A DNA stretch of 64,000 nucleotides from Cymodocea nodosa (GCA_036874045.1 CM072336.1:23077501-23141500); one strand, 5' to 3'. Numbered from the stretch's first letter, positions 10,206-23,048 are shown. Notes: generated by a model from the letters alone, not told the origin. Numbers and translations: made by a program.

Positions 10206-10946
10206 ATGGCCGACCGGATCTACCCCTCCTCCAAGCCCACCGCCCCCTCCTTCCCCGCCACCAAAGGCCAGCTCTACAACGCCGCCCGCCCCATGTATCG
10301 CCCCCAGCCCCCCTCCAAGCGCCACCGCGGCCGCAGCAACCGGAGACTCTGCTGCTCCTGTTGCCTCTGGCTCACCCTTCTCCTTATCGCCCTCGTCTTC
10401 CTCGCCGCCATCGCCGCCTGCGTCTTCTACCTCGTCTACAGCCCCCACCGCCCCTCCTTCTCTCTCTCCTCCCTCCACCTCTCCACCTTCAACCTCACCT
10501 CCTCCTCCCTCCTCACCTCCCGTCTCGACGTCTCCGTCACCGCCCGCAACCCCAACAAGAAGCTCGTCTACGTCTACGACGACATAACCATCACCACCAC
10601 CAGCCACGGCACGACCATCGGCACCGGAACGGTGCCGGGCTTTGTCCACGGCGCTGGAAATGTAACGGTGGTGAGGGCGAAGGTGGCGAGCGAGAAGGAG
10701 AAAGTTGGTCCCACGGCCACCGCTAAGCTGAAGAAGAAGACGAACAAGATCCCTGTGGAGATTCAGCTGGAGACGAAGGCTGGGGTCAGCGTTGGTGGAC
10801 TCAAGACCAAGAAAATCGGCGTCAACGTTGCCTGCGTCGGAGCCACCGTGGCCGTCCCCTCCAAAGGTAAGCACGCCGGCGGCGGCGGCGGAACGGTGGA
10901 CTGCAAGGTGACGCTCCGGATCAAGATCTGGAAGTGGAAACTTTAG
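10206..10946 (+). CDS. NDR1/HIN1-like (NHL) LEA_2 membrane protein
   Basis: Single exon, 246 aa from MADRIYPSSK. The frame is open 48 codons further upstream, but that region covers the likely leader and TATA, and the MADRIYP start is the family's usual one. The cytosolic N-terminus is Pro/Arg-rich. A Cys-rich patch (RLCCSCCLW, residues 47-55) leads into one membrane segment at about 53-78. The NHL motif YSPHRPSFSLSSL follows, then the LEA_2 fold with the conserved ARNPNKK (113-119), YDDI and GTGTVPGF. NHL proteins sit in the plasma membrane with the LEA_2 domain outside; NDR1 and relatives act in pathogen signalling, membrane-wall contact and stress. GC3 is extremely high. The tail has a GKHAGGGGGTVDC loop before KIWKWKL. 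Family is firm; the specific NHL number is not. Confidence 0.92.
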   Translation: MADRIYPSSKPTAPSFPATKGQLYNAARPMYRPQPPSKRHRGRSNRRLCCSCCLWLTLLLIALVFLAAIAACVFYLVYSPHRPSFSLSSLHLSTFNLTSSSLLTSRLDVSVTARNPNKKLVYVYDDITITTTSHGTTIGTGTVPGFVHGAGNVTVVRAKVASEKEKVGPTATAKLKKKTNKIPVEIQLETKAGVSVGGLKTKKIGVNVACVGATVAVPSKGKHAGGGGGTVDCKVTLRIKIWKWKL

Positions 10947-12162
10947 AATTCACAATTATCACGAATATTTTATATACATTTTTATTTTTATTTCTTTATA
11001 ACGTTAATGTTTGTTTTTATTTTTAAATGATTTAATCATATGATTCTCTTTTCACAAATATCTTATAAGTCTGGATTAGAACGATTAATCGAACATGTTA
11101 TTATTGTTGCCATGAAGTGTAAAATTTGAAGAAAAAAAAAATAGAACAGTGTCGGTGGAAGGCACGGATGACGTCATCATTTGGTGGCATGCGATTTTTC
11201 AAATAACAATACAGAATGTGAACGTTGTAGACACGGAAGACCACGTCGTGCGTTTTTCGATTATTTTAGTTAAGAAAATATTGTTTTGTGGTTTAATTTA
11301 TAACTTTTCTTTCAATCTATAGTTATGTAACAAGTAAAACCTGCAAAGATAAATAGCAGTAAATTAAAAATATATATATATATATTTAAAAATGGTTGCA
11401 ACTTAATTTGTTTATATGTAAATAATAATGAATTGAAAGATACAACTTCACGTGCGTGTGGGCGGAAATTTCTAATAAAATAATTGGTCGGATACAATGA
11501 TTTATTTGCGTGTCTTTTAAAAGTCTATTTAGCTTACGTTGAGAGATAAGGTAATTTTATCTCTTTACAATGTGTTAACTTTTAACCATAAATTAAAGGA
11601 AAAAGACTAAACAGCACGGAAATTGTGAAGGGAGAGCGAAAGAGATAACGTAAGTTTTCTTTGTCGAGATTATGAAAAAATATATAATATTTTGGAGACC
11701 TTGCACATGGACGAATGAAATTGCCCCTTTCTTCGTTCACATTCATCGTTCTCGCTCGTCGTTCGCACTCGAAGCTCTCGATCCTTCCTTCGTGTATTTT
11801 TATTTTGGAGGGTTATTTTTCCAAGAAAAAAAATATATTAAAAATATTCCCATGTGTTTTGGAACTTTTGTTCTCGTCGATCCAGCAACGGAGAATTTAG
11901 CAAAAATAAATGGACTAACATTGAAATTTTAATTAATAACTTATCTGGTCTATACCAATATATTAATTCTCACAAATATTCAGTGGCTAAAGTTGCAAAT
12001 TCCCCTTATATCGAGAAAAAACTCAAAAGTCCTCCCAATGATAATGTAAGAATATTAATTCTTGGAGTTCTCTTAATTATATTATTAATTATGAATTTCA
12101 TTAATTTCTATAAAAACTTTATAGTTAACTATGTTTGAGTGATGTTTAGTATCATTATAATT
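10947..12162. other. Intergenic, AT-rich
   Basis: Downstream of the NHL gene. It contains a palindromic TGACGTCA (11169-11176, a bZIP-type site by sequence) and a TA run at about 11369-11384. No gene was recognised. Confidence 0.5.
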
Positions 12163-13199
12163 GACTATTTAAAAAGTTCTCCTACAGTATCTATAAATAA
12201 TAGTATTGGTTTTACTTAGACATAAGTAAACAATAAGTATGTGTATCTACCCATATCACGTGTCGACATTACAAGTCTTACTTCTATCAATACTTTCAAC
12301 CGAGTTGGTGAATGAAATTAATTATAGTACCTCGATTAGTTAAGAATGTCTGGAAGTGTTTATGCAGTGTCACATTAAATAATAATAATAATAATTAAAG
12401 AAGTAAAAAAATAATATCAATATAAGTGACTAACTAGAAAGTTTTTGTACAATGTCTATAGATAATAATATTGGTTTTACTTAGACATAAACAATCAATA
12501 TGTGTGTGCACCTACCTATATCATATGCTAACATTGTAAACCTTACTTTTGTTAATACTCTTAATTGAGTTGGTGTATGAGATCACTTATGGTACCTTAA
12601 TTAGTTAGAAATGTTTGAGAGTGTTCATGTAGTGTCACCTTAAATAATAATAAAAAGTTATAGAAGTTAAAAAGTAATATCAAGATAAGTGACCTCTTAG
12701 AAAGTTCTCATACATTACTTATAAATAATAGTATTGATTTTACTTAGGCATAAAGAAACAATATGTGTGTGCACCTATTCATATCACATATCAACGTTGT
12801 AAATCTTGCTTCTGTCAATAATCTCAACCAAGTTAGTAGATGAGATTACTTATGGTATCTCGACTAGTTGGAAGTATTTATGTAGTGTTACCTTAAAAAA
12901 AAAAAAGTTGTGAAATTAAAAAAATAGAATTAAGATGTATGACCATCTAGTATGTTTTCGTATAGTGACTATAAGTAATAGTGTTGGTTTTACTTTATAT
13001 ACACATAGGCAAATAATAAATGTGTACAACTTATCATATCATATGTTGATATTACAAGCATTATCTTTATCAATACTCTCAAATGAATTAATAGATGAAA
13101 TCACTTATAATACCTCAATTAATTAAGAATATTTGAAAGTGTATATGCAGTGTCACTTAAAAAAAAAGAAAAAAGTTGTGGAAGTAAAAAAAATACTTT
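12163..13199. repeat. Tandem array, four diverged copies of a ~260-bp unit
   Basis: Unit starts fall at about 12163, 12428, 12691 and 12941, giving spacings of 265, 263 and 250 and a last copy of about 258 bp. Each unit runs in the same order: GTGAC, AAGTT.T, CTATAAATAATAGTATTG, TTTTACTTAGACATAA, ATATGTGTGTGCACCTA, CATATCA, TTACAAGTCTTA, TCAATACT.TCAA, GAGTTGGT, TGAGATCACTTATGGTACCT, GATTAGTT, GTGTTTATGCAGTGTCACCTTAAA, then an A-rich tail. The copies differ by many point changes and small indels (my impression is 75-85% alike). The unit is not open in any frame. The array ends about 120 bp before the bL34m ATG. Confidence 0.85.
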
Positions 13200-13321
13200 A
13201 AAGAACACTTCCCATCAATTGAATAATCGGTGCTAACAAACTCGAATCCGATTCGTAAGCAGTCCGAAGACGTCAGACACGAGGGTTTTACGAGCTCCAA
13301 CGCGAGGCGGGGAGAGCAAAA

Positions 13322-16300
13322 ATGGCGACCAAAACCCTAACCGTAGCTCGAACTTGCGGGTCGATGCTCTTCCGTCGTCTTTTGCGACCGTATTCCGTAG
13401 TTCCAACCTCAAGACAGTTTGTCCCAAACCAATGTCCCGACGCTCCGCATCCGGCGCCGTCCTTCCCTTTCAAGTTTCAGCCGCCGCTGCCAACTTATAC
13501 TTTGCTGCGAGGACTGGGAGGCGACGATGATGCCATTACATGGAGAGTTTCTTCTCAAGAATTTGTCGCCTTTCCCTGTGGTATTCCTTCTCTTCGGTTC
13601 TTTATCGGCGAAGGTGAGTGTAAAATCGTTTTTTTCATACCTGTATGTTGTAGAAATGGGACTACGATTTTTTTTTCCTTTTTGGATTTTGATTTTGATT
13701 TTGATTTCCCACTATGGATTGAATGCCTTTCTTCTTTTTTCCGGAACAACCCAGTTATTGAAAGGTAGCATGGTTCGCCTCATTTTGTTATAGTATTTCG
13801 CAGCTCTACTCCTATGTTAGAAAAATAGTTGGTATATAATGTTAGTTTATTTACTAAATGGGCATGGACGATGCTCACCGGGAACAATTATGTGGATATT
13901 AGGTGTTGCAATTTGGAAAAAAGGCAGTGTTCTAGAGAATACACCGTGATCAAAGCGATGCTGGAACCATAGGTTTTTTGTTCTTTTTGGTTTGTAGATT
14001 TTTTGGACCAGTGTGTTTTCATTTATAGAATTTAGATGCGAATTTGCCATTCCTAGGTTGTCATTCTTTTCGATTGTAATGACGTAGAAAAGACAAACCC
14101 AAAAGTAGACTCTTTCTTTGATTGGATTAATTTTTTATATGTTTATAGCTTTTATTAAATCGATGATATTGCATCGCTACCATTATATTATATGAATCTG
14201 ATCATCAGAGATTGCAGTTGTATAATTTCTATTTTCCAAATTAACCTGTATGGCATCTTATTAAACATGAACGATATTTCTTGGGATTTATTACATTCCA
14301 CTTAGGCTCCATGCAGGATCCATTTTAGAGACCTTGAATTTTATGCAGTCGCAATTTTAAGATAATTGTTCCCAAATGCCCTTGACATGACGGATATTAA
14401 GGAGAATTGAGATGATTTTGGATAGTGTTTTGTAGTCTATTTTTCCAAAAAATTGCAGGATCGAGGGAAATTTTGATTTTAGCTGATTTTGCACAGTTTT
14501 CTCCCTTGGTACAAAATCTGATTTTAAAATCAAGATAGAATCAAAAAAGATTTTAAATGTGTCTTGTACAGTGACTCAAAAGCTCAGGGTTTTTATTACT
14601 TGGAATCCTGATTTTAAACAATCTGCACTTTTAAAATCAATCTCAAATGCTACTTTAGTACCTCTACTAGACTGATACACATCCTTTGTTTTGATTATGT
14701 GTTAGTTATGTTTACATTCATTCATGCATTGATTCCGTTTCTTTAATTCCTGATTGTCTCCTTAAAACCATTGGTACTCCATCTTTGAATTTAATAATAT
14801 TTTATTCTTAACAGTAATTTTCTTTAATTGTCATATTACATTTACTTGTCATCTCACATTGTTTGTTGATACATCTTCTTGCAGGGGATGACTCTTTGCC
14901 AACTGAACCTATACACCTATTCCCAAAAAGGACATACCAACCTAGCCATATCAAGCGCAAGAGAACACATGGTTATCTTGCACGGTATTTTCTCTTTTCT
15001 TATTTATGTGGCATATGGTTTGCTTATGCCTATTATATGTTCATATAGAAGATGATTATAATTGCCTCACATTTTCTGCATAGTTCATTAGTAAGCATTT
15101 ATATTTTTTAGTGAATTGAAAAGAGAACAAGTCACATCTTATCTACTTGTGTGTGTAAAATGTGAGTTATTTTCTTTGGTTAAGAAAAGTTATATTTTCA
15201 ATTCATTAAAATATAGATTTCACTAAAATATATAGGTTTCTCAAACTGTTTTTTTTCATGCGAATGGTTTTAGGCAGATATTTAGTGTAAACGTTTGTTG
15301 GGGGAGTCAGATCTGCTTCTTGCTTTAGGTGGTAACCTCTATTTTTTCTTTATACTTTTTGTATTCTTTGGATTAGATTCCTTGTGTAGCCCTTTTTGGA
15401 TGATTCTTTGGTAAAGTTGGTTTTGTCATGCTATTTTTAAATATAGTTGTCTTTTGGAAAGTAGGTTAATTTCAAATTGAAGCAATATTTCAGTGACTTA
15501 ATTTATATATTTGAGAAATGGCAATTAATGTTCATTCAACATTTTGCGAAAAAACCAGAGAGGTGTGGAATTGCTTCCTTTGGTTCTTTTGTATGTGTTC
15601 TTTTAGTTTTCCCATGTTTCATTTTCTTAATGGTTTTTTCTACCTATAAACTACTAATTCTTCTAAACTAACTATGGTTTATATATTTTTTATTGCTATT
15701 GAAATTTTGCATGTAAGATTTTCTTATGGTAGATTTATAAAAAAATTTACTAAAATACATATGCCATCTGTTTTTTTAATTTCATTTTCTTTTACTAAAA
15801 CTATATTATCCTTGTCTTTAACACTTAGACTTAAATTACTAGATTTTCTTTCTCTAGCCTTAGCCAATTTATATATTCAATCTTCTCCTTATTTTTTATT
15901 CAAATTATCATATAATTCCTTATAGGATTGATTTTTAACTTCATTAACAATTTTCTTAGTATTCCTTTTTGCTAGCTTATACTTTAAAATTTCCTCATTT
16001 CTACATTTATGGTAGATTTTATAACATGTTTCTTTTCTTATATTATCTTTTGTACATCTTCATTCTATCACTAATTTTCTTTACTTAGTGGAGCTACTTT
16101 GCTAGTTCCCAAATTTTTTTTTTTAACAAGTTGTCTTTAGGTATCATTTTCTTTTCACCTTTTTGTATTAGAATTTAAATGGAAGGGTAAAAAGCATAGT
16201 TTCCCATCCTTGGTCGCTTCAAATTAAAAATACATATACTGCAAATAACCATGTATATGGAAACATGCATTTGTGTAAAAAAAGGACATTTTCTTATTTA

Positions 16301-17335
16301 CTGCTCGCATGAGCCCAAACTTGTGGCTGTTGGATTCGTCTTTGGTCTTCTCTCGTGAAAGCCCAGAATGGAGCAGATCAGGTCAGTCTTAACTCTTAAA
16401 TGAATATTGAGCCTCTCTTTTTTCGAAGGAGGGCATTGTGCCCTGTTCGTCGTTAGCTTTCACCCCCGTGCACTGATAGACCCAAAACGTGAAATTTTGG
16501 CTCAAAAACCAATTATATCGTTAATGGACTTTTTCTGGAGCATCGGGCTTCTAGTCTTTCTGTGTATTTTTTGTAAATTCTAGCCTTTTCTCAAGTTGGT
16601 GGATTTTTATTATTCTCTTTATGTTTTTTTCTTGTATTTAATTTTCTCTTAGATTCTCATTTCCTTTGCCTGGGAATATCTGTTTGAGTTTCAATGAATT
16701 TATTTCATAGAATGAAACAATTGGTGAATTTGTTGAACTGTAAATTACTGTCCAATATCTTCCATTATGTTTTAATCCGTGATCTCTCAGTAGAATCGTA
16801 GTCTGGCAGTATGGCATCTGAAATATCCACCTCATCGTCGGAGATGGCTTTACTTGACGATTAACATTAGTAAGAACGTAAAAGTGAAACTGCTAGTTAA
16901 TATTACCTTGCATGAAAGATACGCCACTCAGAGCTTACTACATGCCATCGTATTTTTATGACTCTACTTGGCCTTGTGCATTTGTTTACGCTCTTCAAAT
17001 GTTACATATGTATATAGGAATATTGCCATCTATTGGTATTAAATTCAGTTATACAGCCTCGTCGATCCGTCCGAGCATTGGCAGCTTGCCATTGCAAGGT
17101 TGTCACCATTAACATGCTCATCAAGTATCGTCCGTGAACCAACTGATGCTGCAATATGTTTTTGGCAATTTGATGTACTAGACCATTACCAATTTAGTAT
17201 AACATGTCCGATGCTCTTTCCGAAGCAACTGACGGTTGCCCTTTGTTTTGGATTTCATGCAGCAAGGCAACGAAGGGAGGGCGCAGGGTCATTGCCCGGA
17301 GACTGGCAAAAGGCCGACATCGTATTGCCGTTTGA
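13322..17335 (+). CDS. Mitochondrial large-subunit ribosomal protein bL34m, three exons
   Basis: Exons 13322-13613, 14885-14984 and 17263-17335 join in frame into 154 aa. The introns are GT/AG: phase 1 (G|GG GAT) and phase 2 (CG|C AAG). The N-terminus MATKTLTVARTCGSMLFRRL is basic, without acidic residues, and fits mitochondrial import. A plant-specific linker includes FPCGIPSLRFF. The C-terminal 45 residues are L34: KRTYQPSHIKRKRTHGYLAR, then KATKGGRRVIARRLAKGRHR and IAV. This aligns position by position with bacterial L34 (RTFQPSxLKRxRxHGFRAR, then ATKxGRxVLxRRRAKGR). L34 is a small basic protein of the 50S core that packs against 23S-type rRNA. The PSLRFF linker and RTYQPS form match plant mitochondrial, not plastid, L34. 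Intron 2 (2.3 kb) carries an RTE LINE relic. The splice model is firm. Confidence 0.93.
13332..13340 (+). promoter_or_regulatory. Telo-box (AAACCCTAA) at the start of bL34m
   Basis: A perfect AAACCCTAA lies ten bases after the A of the ATG and codes for part of KTLT. The telo-box is an established element of plant ribosomal-protein and translation gene promoters. Here it overlaps codons, so it may be a coincidence of the KTL codons or a downstream promoter element. Confidence 0.4.
15690..16130 (-). mobile_element. RTE-type LINE relic, ORF2 linker region, in bL34m intron 2
   Basis: The minus strand reads as the segment between endonuclease and reverse transcriptase of plant RTE elements. It contains EEILKYKLAKRNTKKIVNEV, then KNQSYKELYDNL, then IYKLAKARERKSSNLSL and KDKDNIVLVKENEIKK. 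The family pattern is EEYKLAKKEAKKAVSEAKNKAYEDLY...IYRLAKARERKTRDL...KDEDGKVLVQEEEIK. At least two in-frame stops and frame changes break it. Neither endonuclease nor RT core was found on either side, so it is a short internal piece opposite in direction to the host gene. Confidence 0.75.
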
Positions 17336-20030
17336 TTTTACCTGCTGACATCGTTGTGAAGACCGAGCCAACTCACTTTATTGAAGCATCGCTCCTCACC
17401 CTGTTTAAGCTTTGACTCTTTTTCTTCGTTGAGTTCATATGCATTTCAATTTATAACTGGCATCTTTTCTACCAGTTGTCTTCTTGATGATTCTTACATT
17501 TTTAGATCAAAGATCGATAGTTATCTATAGTTTTGGCACTAAAAGTGAACATGATGTATTTATTAATGTGAGTGGACGTAAATAAGGGCGCACACTACTC
17601 TCACATATATAAGCAAAACGTATCAGCAGTGAAAGTGGGTATTCGGTGACAAAGCAAGATCGTAAATAAAAGAATCCAGACAAATATTATCCTTCCCAAT
17701 CTTCTGCCTTCATGAACTTTGTTGGGAAGGACGTGAAGCAGATGATGATGACCATCACCAGTCGTCACCGGCCCTTCCAAAAATATGATCCACGTGCGTG
17801 ATGAATTTTCGCCGGTACGTATTGGGTTTCCTAGTCAACTACTTAGCTCGGAGGGGTTGAGATTTCCATTCCTGGTCAATTGTTGCCACTGATTTCCCCT
17901 CCTCTCCATCAGATTTTCTCCTGTGAATCTTCTCGAAATCTACTCCATTCTTGTTTGGGTGGAGTTGAGTGCTTTCCAATACTTAGTTTTGGGAGAGACT
18001 TCTTCCACTTGCCACGTGAGATCGGATTGACCGGCAGCTAACAGAGACCCCATACGTATTTGTATTTGTATTTTCTTCTGCTTGCTCTTTGTGTGTCATT
18101 TGTTTGTCGAATGAAATGTGAAAAGATGTTCGTCAAAGCATCCTTTTCTTGAGCAAAAAGCAAAGCTAAGATCAAGAACATAATGGAGGACAGTGCCTTT
18201 CTGGATTTTATCAAAGCGTTTTCCCTTTTTACGAATGGGTTCTTGTCACATATATTAATGTTGAAGGTCACTTGCATGTCTCAATTATAACGTTATTTTC
18301 TCAAAATCATATGTACGACGAAGGCTGCATATGTATATATATATATATGTACATGCGACAATCTTTATTCCCTCATATCGAGGACGTTTTTTTTTTTTCT
18401 TTCTTCTTCTAATGTTCAGCCAGCTCGCTCGTCTTTCGCTAGTTTGAATTTTCTCTCTCTGTCTGTTCACCAATGCCAAAATTAATTCCTTTCGTTACGT
18501 GTACACGCGTTAAGCATTTCTATTTTCCAAAATACCAAATGGTTGCGTTGATTTTGTGTCTGAGCATTTTGATTTACGTTGTTTCGATTTGAAATGAAGT
18601 GGCTAAGCGTACGTACCGTCCTATCGTTGCATAAACAATAATTAATGAACGTACTTAATTAATGTATTGGGAATTAAAACTCGCGGAAGAGTGGAAGGAC
18701 AATTAATTGACCGGACGGAAATCAGTCAGCGAGAGGGATCGATGGATACATGCAGGTCAAGATTAAAATCTCTTCAGGTCCAAATTTTTCTCATGGTTTC
18801 TGTTCGGTGGGAGATTAGTCAACCTAATGGTGTCATTTGTGACGTCGCGCTTGGTTGACAATGTCAATGCAGTGCTCGTCCACGGGCGGCACGTTTTGAT
18901 TTTTGACTGCGTCTTTCCTTTTTCATAACGCTGGCAGCAAATTAAATTTCTCTATGAAATACTCAGTTGCATAATCAGAATTAGGTATGAGAGCACAAAA
19001 ACGAAGTTACAAATTTAGGAATGATGTCAAAGAACTTCGAGAAGAAGCAAGAACAAAATTACCTGAAGTATAAGTTTTCTCCAATTTGTTCAATTATAGC
19101 AACTCATTAGGCACAGCGTCGATTACGGGAGAGGAAGAAATTATAGCATTTGCAGGTGCAGAGTTCGAGTAATTAAATGAACTTCTTTTAATTTGTCATT
19201 TTCTAATCGAAAGATGGTAATTAAATCATGTTCTAAAATATTGAGGTGATATTCAAGGGGACACCTAAGAGTGCTTAATTTTAATACATCAGGATGACGA
19301 AAAGATGAATGAATGTTTGCTCACGGAAGTTAAGTTTCAGTGTTTGGAGAAGGTGAAAGCAGTTCTACATGCGTATTAATTATATTACCTACAGACAATG
19401 ATGACAATAATTATCAAAACAAATTATAGACGGCTAGGGTTTATAAGGACAGAATTATTGAGATAAATGCTATTATCAGTCACCACACGTAAGATTAAAA
19501 AGTTGCGATTATTTTCTTCTATAAATTCTGCTACGAACATATAGCTGGACAATGACGTAGAAATGTCAATCAAGTTGACGGTACTCCTTTAATTTTAGGT
19601 TAATAATAATAGATATATATATATTATATAGGTTAGAATACAATATCAATGGAATAGGAGAACGAGGGACTGGACGAATGGTTTAACTTACTTCCAGGAG
19701 AAGCTTGTTCACCCTGCGTTTAAGGTTCTTTCTCGAACGCGGGTTTTATTTTTCTCCGACGCGCGTGCGACCCGGTCGTTTGGAAGTTGAATCATACTTT
19801 AATTATTCCTCTATGACAGATCATCTTAAGTGAAGACCGTATTTATTAAACCCTGTACATCTGGATTGGATCATATCAATTTATTATTGAGCGTTCTTGA
19901 AGAAGAAGTAGCAGCTTCAAATGTTCGTCACATCAAAGACTTCTGGATCGAAACACATTCAACTTCCAAATCTTACCGCTTCAAAGTCCGTCTCATGTTT
20001 CTTGCGCTGCATGCATCTCCATGGTCTCCA
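17336..20030. other. Intergenic between bL34m and IQM
   Basis: Mixed-composition spacer. It contains a TA run at 18330-18348, a T run at 18388-18399 and another TA stretch at 19612-19630. No family resemblance or RNA gene was seen. The promoter of the IQM gene should lie at its right end. Confidence 0.5.
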
Positions 20031-20038
20031 TGCATTGC

Positions 20039-20048
20039 TATATATATA
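20039..20048 (+). promoter_or_regulatory. TATA box of the IQM gene
   Basis: TATATATATA about 163-172 bp before the ATG at 20211. It is followed by GC-richer leader sequence with pyrimidine patches, a standard plant core promoter layout. Confidence 0.5.
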
Positions 20049-20210
20049 TGCGCACGAAAGGGGGTGGTGGCGGCCGTGCAGCTCTCCCTTCTACTCCCAG
20101 CTAATTCCAATCTGCATGTGCTCGGGTCCTCATTCATCATCTCTCTGTTCTCGTCGTCGTCGGACCACTAGCGCCTGCTTTTCCATCCATCTCCTTGGCT
20201 GTTTCCAAAA

Positions 20211-21483
20211 ATGGTACTCGACTACTGCCAGAGTTTCAAGCGCCGGGAACCGGAGGAAAACAAGCTCAGGATCGACTACGGCCTGGCTGCGTTCAACACC
20301 CACGGCCCATGTAAGTCAGTACGGATGTGTCAGCGGCGGCCGACGGACGATGTCCACGCGGCTGCCGTCATACTGCAGAAAGTCTACAAGAGTTACAGGA
20401 CGCGAAGAAGCCTCGCGGATTGCGCCGTCGTGATCGAGGAGCTATGGTACGTACCTGTACTAATCAACCATCCGTCTGTATTCAATAATCAACCATTAAC
20501 TGTTCGATCGATCGCGTGGGGTATAATTGGTGGGAACGAACGCAGGTGGAAGACACTGAAGAAGCCGGAGACTGCGGCTTCAAGATGGGCGAGAGCATGC
20601 ATAAAAGCTGCCAAGGTACGTACGTGACTTTTTATCCTAATTTCAGCATAATTTGTTGTCAGATGTTAATTAATTAAGACATTCTTAATTTACATGAAAT
20701 CAGTCGATGATAAGTGTAGAGTCTAAATCTTGTCTTACAGAAAATGGAGTACTACAATATTATTTGTTTCTGGTTAGTTAGAACAAGGAATAAATACATC
20801 ATTACCTCTTCTCCTCTTAAATTCGATCACCGTCATTATATGAATACATTATTCATATATTAATCCTTACATTTTCAATATAATTACGCTCTTTGTTCAG
20901 GTTGGAAAGGGCTTGTTGAAGGATTCCAAGGCGCAAAAGCTCGCTCTGCGACACTGGCTTGAAGCTGTACGTACTTTACATATTTCAATTCAATGTCTTC
21001 CCCGTGAACTTATCTACATTGTTAATTGAGCATATTAATTATCCATCGCAAGAAACAACCATTGTTTGATTAGTACTGGTTAAATTAATTAATGAAAGAT
21101 CATCTGAGATAAGTGGATTTTGTTATTTGATCTACGACTATGAGCAGATTGACCCACGCCACCGATACGGACACAATTTGCATTTGTACTACGACGTCTG
21201 GTTCGAGAGCGAAAGCACACAAGCTTTCTTCTACTGGTAAGTTTCAGTTTGCATGCATGCATGCATTTCTTAAGAAGGTTTTGTAAAAGCTCAGTCGTCT
21301 CACTTTACTTCTTAATTCTGTGAAACGAAGGCTTGACATAGGAGATGGCAAAGAGGTAAATCTTCAGCGGTGCCCAAGAAGCGTCCTTCAGTCCCAGTTC
21401 ATCCAGTACCTTGGCCCGGTTAGGAACTTTTTCACCTTTTATTATTAAGCTCTTTCATTCACCATGCACATATGGGTACGTGG

Positions 21484-21528
<45 letters not shown>

Positions 21529-23048
21529 CATGCTGAAATGAAAACATATATTCTCAACCTAAATATTATTATTTATACATCAGTAGAAGAATGCTTCTTC
21601 TTAATTTATATATATTAACAACTAATTAACTGGTCGTATATATTTTGTTCCATCGATCGTATATCTAACTCCTCCTCAAATGCTACAACTTTAATTTGCA
21701 GAAGGAGAGGAAGGCATATGAGGTGTTGGTGAAGAAGGGGAAGCTTGTGTACAAGCAAACCCAACAGCTCTTGGACACGGCTGAAGGTTCCCAATGGATA
21801 TTTGTTCTCAGCACATCAAGGAAGCTATACGTAGGACAGGTGAGTTTCTTTCTGTACATGTTCATTGCCCATCAACGTTAGCTCCTTGACTTTCACCTGA
21901 CGTTAATTTCTTCTCCCTGTCCCAATGATTTGTCGTACGTACGTACGTTGATCAGAAGAAGAAAGGCGAGTTCCAACACTCAAGCTTCCTCTCCGGCGCG
22001 GCTACATCAGCTGCCGGTAAATTGATTGCTAAGGATGGCGTTCTCAAGGTACGTATATACGCTTGATTATTCGATCTCTTTCCCTTTAATTTTTAGTTCC
22101 GATTCAGAAATGCTTGTTAATTTCCGGCAGTATTGTATAAAATTATTTCTTGTTTACAACTGCACCTTCAGGCTGTTTGGTCGTACAGCGGGCACTACCA
22201 TCCCACGGAAGAGAATTTCAAGGAATTCATCTGTTTCCTCCAGCAAAACAACGTTGATCTCACTAACGTCAAGGTTAACTTTTATTTCCCCACTCTTATT
22301 CTAGATTTGATAACGAGAGAACAAGATTATCATAGTAGATTTTGGATTTGATCGCATCTTAAACGATGTGGCAACACTTTTTCTATTTGTGACTTACTTA
22401 ACAAGTATCTTATACATAAACACGCACAAACCGATTCTCATACTATATATGTTAAAAGCCTTTCTTAAAATTAGTTAACAATAGAGAACGAGATCATCTC
22501 GCTAGTGAGTTCAAGTTGGACTTTCTTTTGTTTTCTTCTGAGGGCATTGTGTTTGCTTGGTCAAGCAGATGTCTCCGACCGACGACAAGAAGTGTCCATC
22601 GAGGGACGCAAAAGTCAAAGCAAGGACCGCCGAAACAGACGTGCCCAACTTGACGGATTCTTCCAAGCCGGAGGAGGACACCCACCACCAGGCGTCGACG
22701 GGCGAGGGAACGGCGCCACCGCCGCTTGTGTTCGGCAGAAGAAGCCCGTCGTCGTGCAACTGGACGAGCGGTGCCGGGCCTCGCATCGGCTGCGTCAGTG
22801 ACTACCCCACCGACCTCCGGTGGATGGCGCTGGAGCAAGTCAACCTCTCGCCTCGTGTCGTCCCTTCTCCGTCGAGCACCGGCAAGGTCCCCATCCCATC
22901 CCCGCGCCCCAGCCCAGGGATGAGGCTGTCGCCTAGAGTCGCATCCATGGGCATCCCCACCCCTCGGGTGTCCCTCATCCTCCCACAGAGCAAGACAGGG
23001 AGGGATGATTCGGCTTCCAAAATTTCAAGAACTACAACCATCTGCTAA
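20211..23048 (+). CDS. IQM-family calmodulin-binding protein (IQ-motif containing), nine exons
   Basis: Exons 20211-20446, 20546-20615, 20901-20966, 21148-21236, 21331-21418, 21702-21839, 21956-22048, 22172-22273 and 22569-23048 join into 453 aa, all introns GT/AG and frame kept throughout. One IQ motif, [12 protein letters not shown], lies at residues 55-66 and leads into ELWWK. The conserved IQM body follows: [107 protein letters not shown] and [18 protein letters not shown]. The last exon codes for a variable Pro/Ser-rich tail ending with [13 protein letters not shown] proteins bind calmodulin without needing calcium; Arabidopsis IQM1 acts through catalase in stomatal and stress responses. 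The number within IQM1-6 cannot be told. Intron 5 contains a CA microsatellite. Confidence 0.93.
21485..21523. repeat. (CA)n microsatellite in IQM intron 5
   Basis: About 19 CA/AC dinucleotides followed by ATATAT. Confidence 0.9.

Noticed and set aside
10043-10726. Plus-strand Pro/Arg/His-rich frame over the NHL gene
   Set aside because: Out-of-frame shadow of a very GC-rich exon; the NHL frame has clear LEA_2 motifs.
12163-13199. Array considered as CRISPR-like
   Set aside because: The unit is about 260 bp, copies are diverged and contiguous without unique spacers, and the genome is eukaryotic.
17100-17348. 82-codon plus-strand frame covering bL34m exon 3
   Set aside because: It reads exon 3 in the wrong frame; the correct frame gives KATKGGRRVIARRLAKGR and a TGA at 17333-17335.
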